From the NCBI RefSeq assembly GCF_949296715.1, contig NZ_CASFQD010000047.1:1-28189 (forward strand): a stretch of DNA of 28,189 nucleotides, written 5' to 3'. Made by a program: the position numbers and the translations under genes. Below, piece by piece: positions 14,897-22,633 of this stretch (within the stretch, counting starts at the first letter, position 1; the number at the start of each line of letters is the position of its first letter). The notes under the pieces were generated by a model that worked only from the letters and a program-made list of their open reading frames with translations, searched no databases and was not told the DNA's origin. Source of the stretch: an uncultured Alistipes sp. GTDB taxonomy: Bacteria; Bacteroidota; Bacteroidia; Bacteroidales; Rikenellaceae.

Positions 14897-15538
14897 TTCC
14901 ATGTCGACGAAGTTGCGTCCGGCGGTCTGGCAGATCGGACAGTAGGGGTCGCAGCGCACCGCCTCGTAGAGGTTCCCGCAGCGCGGGCAGAGCCGGTAGG
15001 CCCCGCACGAGGCCCCGGCCCGGAAGCGCTCCATCAGGACGATGTGGCGGATGTCGCTCGCTGCGGCGCGGATCAGCGCCCGGGCCGCCAGACGGTTGCC
15101 CCGGGCCAGGGCCCGGTCGATGCCGGCTCCGTGGCATGCCCGGGTGAGCCGCAGTTCGTAGTCGATGCTGCGGGCGAGGTTCTCGCTGGTCGTGCCCCGG
15201 AACAGCGCCACCTTCACCGGCGGCGTGTAGCGTCCCCCGAGCCGGACGATGACCTGGGCGCAGTCGCTCTCCTGCAGCCGCGCCGAGAGCGCCATGGCGC
15301 GGAAGAGCCGCGCCGCGTCGTTGCGGCGTTCGGCTTCGGCGATGGAGGCGAAATGGTCGTACTGCTCGGCCTTGACGTGCTTGCGGCGGCAGCAGGCATC
15401 CAGGTCCGAGATCGTCTCCGACCACCGGTCGGTGCGGGGCCGCGGCGTGTCGTCGGCCGCGGAGAAGTAGAGCCAGACGAGAACGCCGGCCGATGCGGCG
15501 AAGAGCAGCAGGATCAGGATCGGACGCAGTTTCATCAT
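14894..15538 (-). CDS. Membrane-anchored rubrerythrin-like protein
   Basis: A 214-residue protein not closely recognised. Residues 5-26 form a single membrane segment or signal anchor. About 40-175 look like the two helix pairs of a rubrerythrin four-helix bundle: A-E-Q-Y-D-H-F-A-S-I-A-E-A-E then A-A-R-L-F-R-A-M-A, and later T-S-E-N-L-A-R-S-I-D-Y-E. The C-terminus is a rubredoxin-like knuckle with Cys184, Cys187, Cys200 and Cys203 (C-P-R-C-G and C-P-I-C). By manual alignment several di-iron ligands are changed: the first-helix Glu to Lys, the E-x-x-H His to Cys93, and the second Glu of E-x-x-E to Leu. Glu90, Glu128, Asp162 and His165 remain possible ligands. Start 15538 (or the adjacent ATG at 15535) is set by the anchor. 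It lies 137 bp after pgi behind a terminator. Confidence 0.7.
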   Translation of the reverse strand: MMKLRPILILLLFAASAGVLVWLYFSAADDTPRPRTDRWSETISDLDACCRRKHVKAEQYDHFASIAEAERRNDAARLFRAMALSARLQESDCAQVIVRLGGRYTPPVKVALFRGTTSENLARSIDYELRLTRACHGAGIDRALARGNRLAARALIRAAASDIRHIVLMERFRAGASCGAYRLCPRCGNLYEAVRCDPYCPICQTAGRNFVDME

Positions 15539-15613
15539 GCAGCGGAGCTTTACGGTGCGGCAGGCGTTCGCTCTCCGTGCATATTTTGTGCCAGCCGGCG
15601 TCGCGTGCGCCCG

Positions 15614-15653
15614 AAAACGGGCGGAGCGGACCGCCGTGTGCGATCCGCTCCGC
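15614..15653 (-). terminator. Terminator of gpsA-pgi
   Basis: A 10-bp perfect stem (arms 15621-15630 and 15644-15653) with a 13-base loop. On the minus strand it is followed by CCGTTTTC. It lies 22 bp past the pgi stop codon. Confidence 0.6.
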
Positions 15654-15675
15654 TTCCATTCCCGGCTCCGGACTG

Positions 15676-17007
15676 TTACAGCCGGGCCTTGATGGCTTTC
15701 GACTCCTCCTCGTAACCGGGTTTGTCGAGCAGTGCAAACATGTTCTTCTTGTAGGCTTCGACACCGGGCTGGTCGAAGGGGTTGACCCCCAGCATGTAGC
15801 CGCTGATGCCGCAGGCCCGCTCGAAGAAGTAGAGCAGACCGCCCACCGCCTCGGCGTCGATCTGCGGAATCTCGATGCGCAGGTTCGGTACGCCGCCGTC
15901 CACGTGGGCCAGCTGCACGCCCAGCTCGGCCATGCGGTTGACCTCCGAGATGCGCTTCCCGGCCAGGAAGTTCAGCCCGTCGAGGTTCTCCTTGTCGGCC
16001 TCGATGACCACCTTCGCGGCGGGCGTCGCCACCGAGATGATCGTCTCGAAGAGCGTGCGTTCGCCCTGCTGGATGTACTGGCCCATCGAGTGCAGGTCGG
16101 CCGTCAGCGTGACGCTGGCCGGGAAGATGCCCTTGCCCTGCTTGCCCTCGCTCTCGCCGTAGAGCTGCTTCCACCACTCGTTCACGTACTGGAGCTTCGG
16201 CTCGTAGGAGCCGAGGATTTCGATCTTCTTGCCTTCGGCATAGAGTGCGTTGCGTGTGGCGGCATAGATGGCCGAGGGGTTCTCGTCGAAGGGAATCTCC
16301 GTGCCCGTGGCCTTCTCCATCTCCTGCGCGCCGTGCACCAGCGCCGCGATGTCCACACCGGCGGCGGCCAGCGGCAGCAGCCCGACAGGCGTCAGCACCG
16401 AGAAGCGCCCGCCCACGTCGTCGGGAATGACGAAGGTCTCGTAGCCCTCGTTCGTGGCGAGGGTCTTCAGTGCGCCGCGGGCCTTGTCCGTAACGGCCAC
16501 GATGCGCTGGGCGGCCTCCTGCTTGCCGTAGCGGGTCTCGATTTCGGCCTTGACGAGGCGGAAGGCGATGGCCGGTTCGGTCGTCGTGCCCGACTTCGAG
16601 ATGACGATGGCGGCGATCGAGTGCTCCTTCGAGGCCTCCATCAGGGCGTGGATGTACTCTTCGGAGATGTTCTGTCCGGCGAAGACGACCGTCGGCTCCT
16701 TCTGCTCGCGGTGCAGGAGCTTGAACGGGTCGCTCATGGCTTCGAGCACGGCCTTGGCGCCGAGGTACGAACCGCCGATGCCGATGCAGATCACCAGGTC
16801 GGCCTTCGAGCGCAGCCGTGCGGCCGTGGCCTCGATGGCCTTGATCTCGGCGTCGGAGATCGACGACGGGAGGTGTACCCAGCCCAGAAAGTCGTTGCCG
16901 GCGCCCTCGCCCGATTCGAGCAGGGCATTGGCGGCCTGTGCCTTGGCCTTCATGTCGGCCGTGAGGGCGATGCCGCTCTTGGAGATGTCGAGTTTCAGTG
17001 TTTTCAT
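15676..17007 (-). CDS. pgi: Glucose-6-phosphate isomerase
   Basis: A 443-residue SIS-fold enzyme interconverting glucose 6-phosphate and fructose 6-phosphate in glycolysis, gluconeogenesis and wall-sugar supply. Motifs: V-I-C-I-G-I-G-G-S-Y-L-G-A-K-A, V-I-S-K-S-G-T-T-T-E (phosphate binding), D-D-V-G-G-R-F-S-V-L-T-P-V-G and the C-terminal G-V-N-P-F-D-Q-P-G-V-E-A-Y-K-K with the catalytic Lys region. Length matches the short bacterial form. It starts 6 bp after gpsA, so the two are co-transcribed. Confidence 0.96.
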   Translation of the reverse strand: MKTLKLDISKSGIALTADMKAKAQAANALLESGEGAGNDFLGWVHLPSSISDAEIKAIEATAARLRSKADLVICIGIGGSYLGAKAVLEAMSDPFKLLHREQKEPTVVFAGQNISEEYIHALMEASKEHSIAAIVISKSGTTTEPAIAFRLVKAEIETRYGKQEAAQRIVAVTDKARGALKTLATNEGYETFVIPDDVGGRFSVLTPVGLLPLAAAGVDIAALVHGAQEMEKATGTEIPFDENPSAIYAATRNALYAEGKKIEILGSYEPKLQYVNEWWKQLYGESEGKQGKGIFPASVTLTADLHSMGQYIQQGERTLFETIISVATPAAKVVIEADKENLDGLNFLAGKRISEVNRMAELGVQLAHVDGGVPNLRIEIPQIDAEAVGGLLYFFERACGISGYMLGVNPFDQPGVEAYKKNMFALLDKPGYEEESKAIKARL

Positions 17008-17013
17008 ATTCCT

Positions 17014-18024
17014 TTAGATTAGTTTGAGAGTCAGTTCTTTCATGCTGCGCCGCGCCGACGCCTTCTCGTAGAGGACCTTGTAGACCATCTCGGCGATCGG
17101 CATGTCGACCTTGTGGCGGAAGTTGATGTGACGGATGCAGTCGGCGGCGAAGTAGCCTTCGGCGACCATCGTCATCTCGTTCAGCGCGCTCTTGACCGTG
17201 CATCCGTGGCCGATGAGCAGCCCCAGCCGCCGGTTGCGGCTGTAGACCGAGTAGCACGTGACGAGCAGGTCGCCCAGGTAGGCCGAGACCTGCGTGTTGC
17301 GCCCTTCGGCCGGATAGCTCTCCTCCAGGAAGCGCGTCATCTCACCCGCACAGTTGGCAATCAGCACGGCGAGGAAGTTGTCCCCGTAGCCCAGCCCCAC
17401 GGCGATGCCGACGGCCAGGGCGTAGATGTTCTTCAGGATGGCGCCGTACTCGATGCCGTAGAGGTCGGTCGAGTAGCTCAACCGGATGCAGTCGCTGGCA
17501 AATTTCGAGCCGATGATCCGCGCATTCTCCGGATCGGTGCACGCGACGGTCAGGTAGGAGAGCTTGCCGCGCGACACCTCCTCGGCGTGCGACGGCCCCG
17601 AGAAGAGCCCGATCTGCTTGTACGACAGTCCGTAATGGTCGTGGATGTATTCGGCGACGGTCTGGTAGTCGCCCGGGACGATGCCCTTGATGGCCGAGAC
17701 GATGAACTTGTCGTCAAGGGGCTCGGTCAGCGGTTCGAGAAAGGTCTTCAGGTAGGCCGACGGGGTGGCCAGGACGAGGATTTCGGCGTTGCGCACCACC
17801 TCGTTCAGGTCGTCTGACGGGGCGATGCGCGAGCGGTCGAATTCCAGGTCGCTGACGTAGCGGGGGTTGCGACCCTCGGTGCGCAGCCCTTCGAGCACCT
17901 CGGGGTTGCGGACATACCATCCGACGCAGGGTTCGTTCGCGGAGAGCAGCCCTGCGATGGCCGTGGCCCAGCTTCCGTATCCGATGACGGCGCAGCGCGC
18001 CTGCTTGTCTATTTTGTGATTCAT
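17014..18024 (-). CDS. gpsA: Glycerol-3-phosphate dehydrogenase [NAD(P)+]
   Basis: A 336-residue cytoplasmic dehydrogenase reducing dihydroxyacetone phosphate to sn-glycerol 3-phosphate for phospholipid synthesis. The N-terminal Rossmann motif is V-I-G-Y-G-S-W-A-T-A (Gly15, Gly17, Ala20). The catalytic half has S-G-P-S-H-A-E-E-V, then the Lys-containing G-A-I-L-K-N-I-Y-A-L-A-V-G, and N-R-R-L-G-L-L-I-G-H-G. Length and start are normal. It is first gene of the gpsA-pgi pair and divergent from mreB. Confidence 0.95.
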   Translation of the reverse strand: MNHKIDKQARCAVIGYGSWATAIAGLLSANEPCVGWYVRNPEVLEGLRTEGRNPRYVSDLEFDRSRIAPSDDLNEVVRNAEILVLATPSAYLKTFLEPLTEPLDDKFIVSAIKGIVPGDYQTVAEYIHDHYGLSYKQIGLFSGPSHAEEVSRGKLSYLTVACTDPENARIIGSKFASDCIRLSYSTDLYGIEYGAILKNIYALAVGIAVGLGYGDNFLAVLIANCAGEMTRFLEESYPAEGRNTQVSAYLGDLLVTCYSVYSRNRRLGLLIGHGCTVKSALNEMTMVAEGYFAADCIRHINFRHKVDMPIAEMVYKVLYEKASARRSMKELTLKLI

Positions 18025-18050
18025 GCCGTGCGGTCTGTGGTTTCGTGATA

Positions 18051-18058
18051 CAAATGTA
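18051..18058 (-). promoter_or_regulatory. -7 box of gpsA-pgi
   Basis: The complement reads TACATTTG, an exact TAnnTTTG match 26 bp before gpsA, in an A/T-rich tract shared with the mreB promoter. Confidence 0.55.
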
Positions 18059-18104
18059 ATTAAAAAAAATCAGAAAAAAACAGAATTTTTCCATGCCTTT
18101 TTGC

Positions 18105-18112
18105 TACCTTTG
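18105..18112 (+). promoter_or_regulatory. -7 box of mreB
   Basis: TACCTTTG, an exact TAnnTTTG match identical to the yebC box. It implies a leader of about 105 nt before the mreB ATG; I saw no recognised riboswitch in that leader. Confidence 0.55.
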
Positions 18113-18223
18113 TCCGGATATGTCTCCGTCGGAGCCGACAGGGCTTTCCCGAGGCGCGGACGGTGTACATAGATAACTGGAAAACAAGTATTTGACGAAA
18201 TATGTTTAGTTGGGTGTAGCATT

Positions 18224-19243
18224 ATGGGCATTTTTTCACTGACACAAGAATTGGCCATCGACCTCGGAACGGCCAATACGCTGATAATCTATAACGGGAA
18301 GGTCGTCGTCGACGAGCCGTCGATCGTGGCGCTCGACGTCCACACGGGCAAGTTGGTCGCCATCGGCCACCAGGCGCGGCAGATGCACGAGAAGACCAAC
18401 CCGAACATCAAGACGATCCGCCCGCTCAAGGACGGCGTGATCGCCGACTTCAACGCCACGGAGCTCATGCTGCGCGGCATGATCAAGAAGGTCAAGACCT
18501 CGGGCAGTCTCTTTGCGCCGTCGCTGCGCATGGTCATCTGCATCCCGTCGGGCTCGACCAACGTCGAGATCCGCGCCGTGCGCGACTCGGCCGAGCACGC
18601 CGGCGGCCGCGAGGTCTACATGATCTACGAACCGATGGCCGCGGCGCTGGGTGCCGGGCTCGATGTCGAGGCGCCCGAGGGCAACATGGTCATCGACATC
18701 GGCGGCGGTACGACCGAGATCGCCTGCATTTCGCTGGGCGGCATCGTCTGCTCGGAGTCGATCAACGTCGCGGGCGACGTCTTCACGGCCGACATCCAGA
18801 GCTACGTGCGCCAGCAGCACAACATCCGCATCGGCGAACGCACGGCCGAGGCCATCAAGTGCTCGATCGGCGCGGCGATCTCCGATCTGGAGGAGGAGCC
18901 CGAGGACTTCGTCGTCACGGGCCCCAACATGCTCACGGCGCTGCCGCAGACCGTCTCGCTGTCGTACAGCGAAATCGCCTATGCGCTCGAGAAGTCGATC
19001 TCGAAGATCGACGCCGCGCTGATGAAGGTGCTCGAGTCGATGCCTCCCGAGCTCTATGCCGACATCGTGAAGAACGGCATCTACCTGGCGGGCGGCGGCG
19101 CCCTGATCAAGGGCCTCGACCGGCGTCTGAACGAGAAGACCGGCATCCCGTTCCACATCGCCGAGGACCCGCTGCGCGCCATTGCGCGCGGTACGGGCAT
19201 CGCGCTGAAGAACATCAACCGCTTCTCCTTCCTGATGAAGTAG
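18224..19243 (+). CDS. mreB: Rod shape-determining protein MreB
   Basis: A 339-residue bacterial actin that forms membrane-bound filaments guiding the RodA/PBP2 elongation machinery. Actin/Hsp70-fold nucleotide motifs are all present: I-D-L-G-T-A-N-T at 12-19, V-I-D-I-G-G-G-T-T-E-I-A in the middle and L-A-G-G-G-A-L-I near the end. E-P-M-A-A-A-L-G-A-G is the conserved MreB stretch before phosphate 2. The N-terminal M-G-I-F-S-L-T-Q-E is short and could be the membrane-touching end. It is separated from mreC by 188 bp, unlike the tight packing of the later genes. Confidence 0.96.
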   Translation: MGIFSLTQELAIDLGTANTLIIYNGKVVVDEPSIVALDVHTGKLVAIGHQARQMHEKTNPNIKTIRPLKDGVIADFNATELMLRGMIKKVKTSGSLFAPSLRMVICIPSGSTNVEIRAVRDSAEHAGGREVYMIYEPMAAALGAGLDVEAPEGNMVIDIGGGTTEIACISLGGIVCSESINVAGDVFTADIQSYVRQQHNIRIGERTAEAIKCSIGAAISDLEEEPEDFVVTGPNMLTALPQTVSLSYSEIAYALEKSISKIDAALMKVLESMPPELYADIVKNGIYLAGGGALIKGLDRRLNEKTGIPFHIAEDPLRAIARGTGIALKNINRFSFLMK

Positions 19244-19320
19244 GGGCGTGCGGATGCCGCCTTCGCCTGCCGCCGGTTCCGATCCGGCGGCGCCCCGGCC
19301 GCAGGGCCGGAAAAAACGAT

Positions 19321-19345
19321 GATTGCGGGCCCTGGGTCCGCAATC
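19321..19345. other. Hairpin in the mreB-mreC gap
   Basis: An 11-bp stem (GATTGCGGGCC / GGTCCGCAATC, one G-T pair) with a CTG loop, preceded by AAAAAA (19311-19316) and followed by GTGATTTG. The U-tract is poor, so it may be a partial terminator, an mRNA 3'-end stabiliser or a processing site that lets mreB be expressed above mreCD. An additional GC-rich inverted repeat stands at about 19270-19310. Confidence 0.5.
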
Positions 19346-19431
19346 GTGATTTGAATTGACTGTTTGACAGATAAACAAACGGGCGTCCGGACCACGGCCG
19401 GCTGCTGCCGCCGGATACGGACGCGATCGTC

Positions 19432-20286
19432 ATGCGGAAACTGATCGAATTCATACGCAGCGTCTACGTCGTGGTGCTGTTCATCGTGCTGGAGGTGGCG
19501 GCCGTCAGCTACTACGCCCGCTCGACGCACTATACGGAGGCCCGGCTGCTGGCCCGCTCCAACCGGGTGATCGGCGGCGTGCACGGCTTCTTCGCCAATG
19601 TGCGCCATTATTTCACCCTCGGCAGCGAAAACCGCCTGCTGCTGGCCCGCGTCGCCGAGCTCGAGGAGCGCCTGGCCCGCTACGAGGAGGCGGAGACCTT
19701 CGCCCGGCTGGACAGCTACCTGCAGGACATCGGCGAATCGAAATACCACTTCGCCACGGCCACGGTCGTGGGCAACTCGGTCAACAGGACGCGCAACCTG
19801 CTGACGCTCAATCGCGGGCGCCGCGACGGCGTCACGGAGGAGATGGGCGTGCTGTCGCCCGACGGCGCGATGGTCGGCTATGTCGTCGCCTGCACGGAAC
19901 GTTATTCCGTGGCGATGTCGGTCCTGAACACCTCGTTCCGCGCCAGCGGCAAGCTCGTCGGCTCGGACTACTTCGGCTCGGTCTACTGGGACGGGGTCGA
20001 TCCCCACGTGGTGCTGCTCGACGACCTGTCGAAATACGCCGAGCCCCAACCCGGGCAGGAGGTCGTGACGGCCGGCTTCTCGCAGTTCTTCCCCGCCGAG
20101 GTGCTCATCGGCCGGGTCGAGAGCGCCGAACTCAACGAAACGGGCACGGCCTATACCGTGCGGGTGCGCCTTGCGGCCGAAATCTCCCGGCAGACGGACG
20201 TCGTGTTAGTCTGCAACCGCGATCAATATGAAATCCGCGACCTGCAGCAGAGCGACCAGGTCGAACAACATACCCGACTGGACTGA
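19432..20286 (+). CDS. mreC: Rod shape-determining protein MreC
   Basis: A 284-residue bitopic periplasmic protein activating PBP2. It has a cytoplasmic stub, one membrane segment at about 8-28 and a coiled coil at about 64-95 (S-E-N-R-L-L-L-A-R-V-A-E-L-E-E-R-L). The two beta-barrel domains contain the family pattern A-T-V-V-G-N-S and L-N-R-G-R-R-D-G-V. The D-G-x-x-x-x-M-G-V-L-S-P-D-G-x-V-G motif is recognisable. Its stop overlaps the mreD start by one base (TGATG). Confidence 0.93.
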   Translation: MRKLIEFIRSVYVVVLFIVLEVAAVSYYARSTHYTEARLLARSNRVIGGVHGFFANVRHYFTLGSENRLLLARVAELEERLARYEEAETFARLDSYLQDIGESKYHFATATVVGNSVNRTRNLLTLNRGRRDGVTEEMGVLSPDGAMVGYVVACTERYSVAMSVLNTSFRASGKLVGSDYFGSVYWDGVDPHVVLLDDLSKYAEPQPGQEVVTAGFSQFFPAEVLIGRVESAELNETGTAYTVRVRLAAEISRQTDVVLVCNRDQYEIRDLQQSDQVEQHTRLD

Positions 20287-20804
20287 TGTATCGGACACTC
20301 CCATATCTGGCGCTTTTTGCCGCGACGGTGCTGTTGCAGGTTTTCCTGTTCGACAACCTCTCGATCAGCATCTACTGCAATCCGCTGGTCTACGTGGCCT
20401 TTCTCGTGCTGCTGCCGATGGATGCCAAACCCGTGGTCGTGCTGCTCTCGGGCCTCGTGCTGGGCGTGGTGATGGACTGCGCCATGGGCGCCGCCGGCAT
20501 CAACACCATCGCCACGCTGCCGGTCGCCTTCCTGCGTCCGACACTCATCGGCCTGCTCTACGGACGTGACGACGCCCGCGAGGCGGGAGTCCCCTCGCCC
20601 GAGCGGCTCGGCAAGCGCGCCTTTGCGGAGTACCTCGTGGCCATGGTCCTGCTGCACCATGCGCTCTTCTTCCTGCTGGAGGCCCTTTCGTGGGCCCATG
20701 TGCTGCACACGCTCGTGCGCATCCTCGTGAGCAGCGCCGTGAGCGTGGGATTCATCTGGCTCATCATGCGGATCTTCACCGCCAAACTCCCCGCACGCGT
20801 ATGA
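20286..20804 (+). CDS. mreD: Rod shape-determining protein MreD
   Basis: A 172-residue integral membrane protein with about five hydrophobic segments, typical in size for MreD, which joins MreC and the RodA/PBP2 pair. Sequence similarity is low, as is usual in this family. The call rests on size, topology, the L-L-Q-V-F-L-F-D-N-L start pattern and the position between mreC and mrdA. It overlaps both neighbours (one base with mreC, ATGA with PBP2). Confidence 0.88.
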   Translation: MYRTLPYLALFAATVLLQVFLFDNLSISIYCNPLVYVAFLVLLPMDAKPVVVLLSGLVLGVVMDCAMGAAGINTIATLPVAFLRPTLIGLLYGRDDAREAGVPSPERLGKRAFAEYLVAMVLLHHALFFLLEALSWAHVLHTLVRILVSSAVSVGFIWLIMRIFTAKLPARV

Positions 20805-22633
20805 CGACCGGAGGCGAGAGTTTCAAGCGGATGCGCACCCTGCAGGGGGTCGTGATCTTCATCTTCCTCGTGCTGGTCGGGCGCCTGGCCTACCTCCAGC
20901 TCTTCGACACGCGCTACGCCGAGCTGGCGCGGGCCAACGTGCTGCGGCACGTCGTGCAGTACCCGCCGCGCGGCGAGGTCTTCGATCGCAACGGCGAGTA
21001 CCTCGTGCAGAGCCGCGAGTGCTACGACCTGATGGTCATCTACCGCGAAATCGACCGGCAGGGCTTCGACACGGCGCGGCTGTGCGAGGTGGTCGGCATC
21101 ACGCCCGAGAAGCTGCGGCGCGAGCTCTCCAACGCCCGCATGCGGCCGCGTGCGCCGCGCGTGGTGACGAGCTACCTCTCGAAGGAGGAGAAGCTGCGCT
21201 TCGACGAGTGCAACTTCCGCGGCTTCTACACCGTCTACCGCACCGTGCGGAGCTACCCGCGCAAGATCGGCGGCAACCTGCTGGGCTACGTCGGCGAGGT
21301 GACGGCCGACATGATCAAGCGCTACCCGTCGTACAAGGCGGGCGACTACGTGGGCATGAGCGGCGTGGAGTCGGCCTACGAGCCGGAGCTCAAGGGCGAG
21401 AAGGGGGTGAAGATCCAGGAGATCGACACCCACGGCGCCATCAAGGGCTCCTACATGAACGGCTGCTACGACTCGCTGCCCGTCGCGGGGAAGTACATCG
21501 TCTCGACGATCGACGCGCGGCTGCAGCTGCTCGGCGAGGAGCTCATGCGGGGCAAGGTCGGGGCCGCCGTGGCGATCGAGCCCTCGACGGGCGAGATTCT
21601 GATGATGGTCTCGTCGCCCTCCTACGATCCCGACGAGCTGGTGGGGCGCCAGCGGGGCAACAACTACATGAAGATGCTCTACAACAAGCGCCACCCGCTC
21701 TTCAACCGCGCCGTGAAGGCCAAGTACCCGCCGGGCTCGACCTTCAAGCTGGTGCAGGGCCTCATCGGCCTGCAGGAGGGGGTGCTGCGGCCTACGGACC
21801 TCCACTCGTGCCACATGGGCTATCAGGCCGGGCGGCTGAAGATGGGGTGCCACGCCCACGCCTCGCCGCTCGATCTGCGCTTTGCCGTCGCGACGTCGTG
21901 CAACGCCTACTTCTGCTACGTCTTCCGCGACATCCTGGACAACCCGCGCTACGGCAGCGTCAAGGAGGGTTTCGACGTCTGGCGCAAGTATGTCGAGAGC
22001 TTCGGATTCGGCCGCAAGCTGGGTTCGGACTTCCTCGACGAGGGGGTGGGCTACGTCCCCGACCGCTCGTTCTACGACCGCGCCTACCGCGGTTCGTGGA
22101 ACTCGCTCACGGTGCTTTCGCTCTCGATCGGGCAGGGCGAGCTGGGCTGTACGCCCCTGCAGCTGGCCAACCTCGCGGCGATCGTCGCCAACCGCGGCTA
22201 CTACTATATCCCGCACATCGTCAAGCGCATCGAGGGGCAGGACTCGCTCGACCGCCGCTTCTACGAGCGCCACTACACGATGGTCGACCCCAAGCATTTC
22301 GAGCCGATCGTCGACGGCATGTGGCGGGGCGTGAACCGCCCGGGCGGCACCTCGTGGCGCGCCCAGCTCGAAGGGCTCGACGTCTGCGGCAAGACCGGCA
22401 CGGCGCAGAATCCCCACGGGCGCGACCACTCGACGTTCCTCTCCTTCGCACCGAAGGACAACCCGAAGATCGCCATCTCGGTCTATGTCGAGAACGGCGG
22501 CTTCGGCGCGACGATCGCCCTGCCGATCGCCAGCCTGCTCGAGGAGTACTACCTGACGGACACGATTCGCCGTCCGGAGCTCGTCGAATATGTCAAGAAC
22601 ATGCAAATCCACTATCCGGCCTATGACCGCTGA
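20801..22633 (+). CDS. mrdA: Penicillin-binding protein 2 (transpeptidase of the elongasome)
   Basis: A 610-residue class B PBP cross-linking lateral-wall peptidoglycan. One membrane anchor lies at about 16-34, then the pedestal domain with P-P-R-G-E-V-F-D-R-N-G. The transpeptidase domain has S-T-F-K at 313-316 (nucleophile Ser313), S-C-N at 366-368 and K-T-G-T at 531-534. Start 20801 overlaps the mreD stop as ATGA; the frame is open further upstream inside mreD, but that part is not protein-like. A start at the later Met (20831) is possible. It overlaps rodA by 11 bp. Confidence 0.95.
   Translation: MTTGGESFKRMRTLQGVVIFIFLVLVGRLAYLQLFDTRYAELARANVLRHVVQYPPRGEVFDRNGEYLVQSRECYDLMVIYREIDRQGFDTARLCEVVGITPEKLRRELSNARMRPRAPRVVTSYLSKEEKLRFDECNFRGFYTVYRTVRSYPRKIGGNLLGYVGEVTADMIKRYPSYKAGDYVGMSGVESAYEPELKGEKGVKIQEIDTHGAIKGSYMNGCYDSLPVAGKYIVSTIDARLQLLGEELMRGKVGAAVAIEPSTGEILMMVSSPSYDPDELVGRQRGNNYMKMLYNKRHPLFNRAVKAKYPPGSTFKLVQGLIGLQEGVLRPTDLHSCHMGYQAGRLKMGCHAHASPLDLRFAVATSCNAYFCYVFRDILDNPRYGSVKEGFDVWRKYVESFGFGRKLGSDFLDEGVGYVPDRSFYDRAYRGSWNSLTVLSLSIGQGELGCTPLQLANLAAIVANRGYYYIPHIVKRIEGQDSLDRRFYERHYTMVDPKHFEPIVDGMWRGVNRPGGTSWRAQLEGLDVCGKTGTAQNPHGRDHSTFLSFAPKDNPKIAISVYVENGGFGATIALPIASLLEEYYLTDTIRRPELVEYVKNMQIHYPAYDR

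Noticed and set aside
18113..18223. Riboswitch or structured leader before mreB
   Set aside because: The leader is about 105 nt, with only short hairpins such as GTCGG/CCGAC and no recognised aptamer core or terminator-antiterminator pair.
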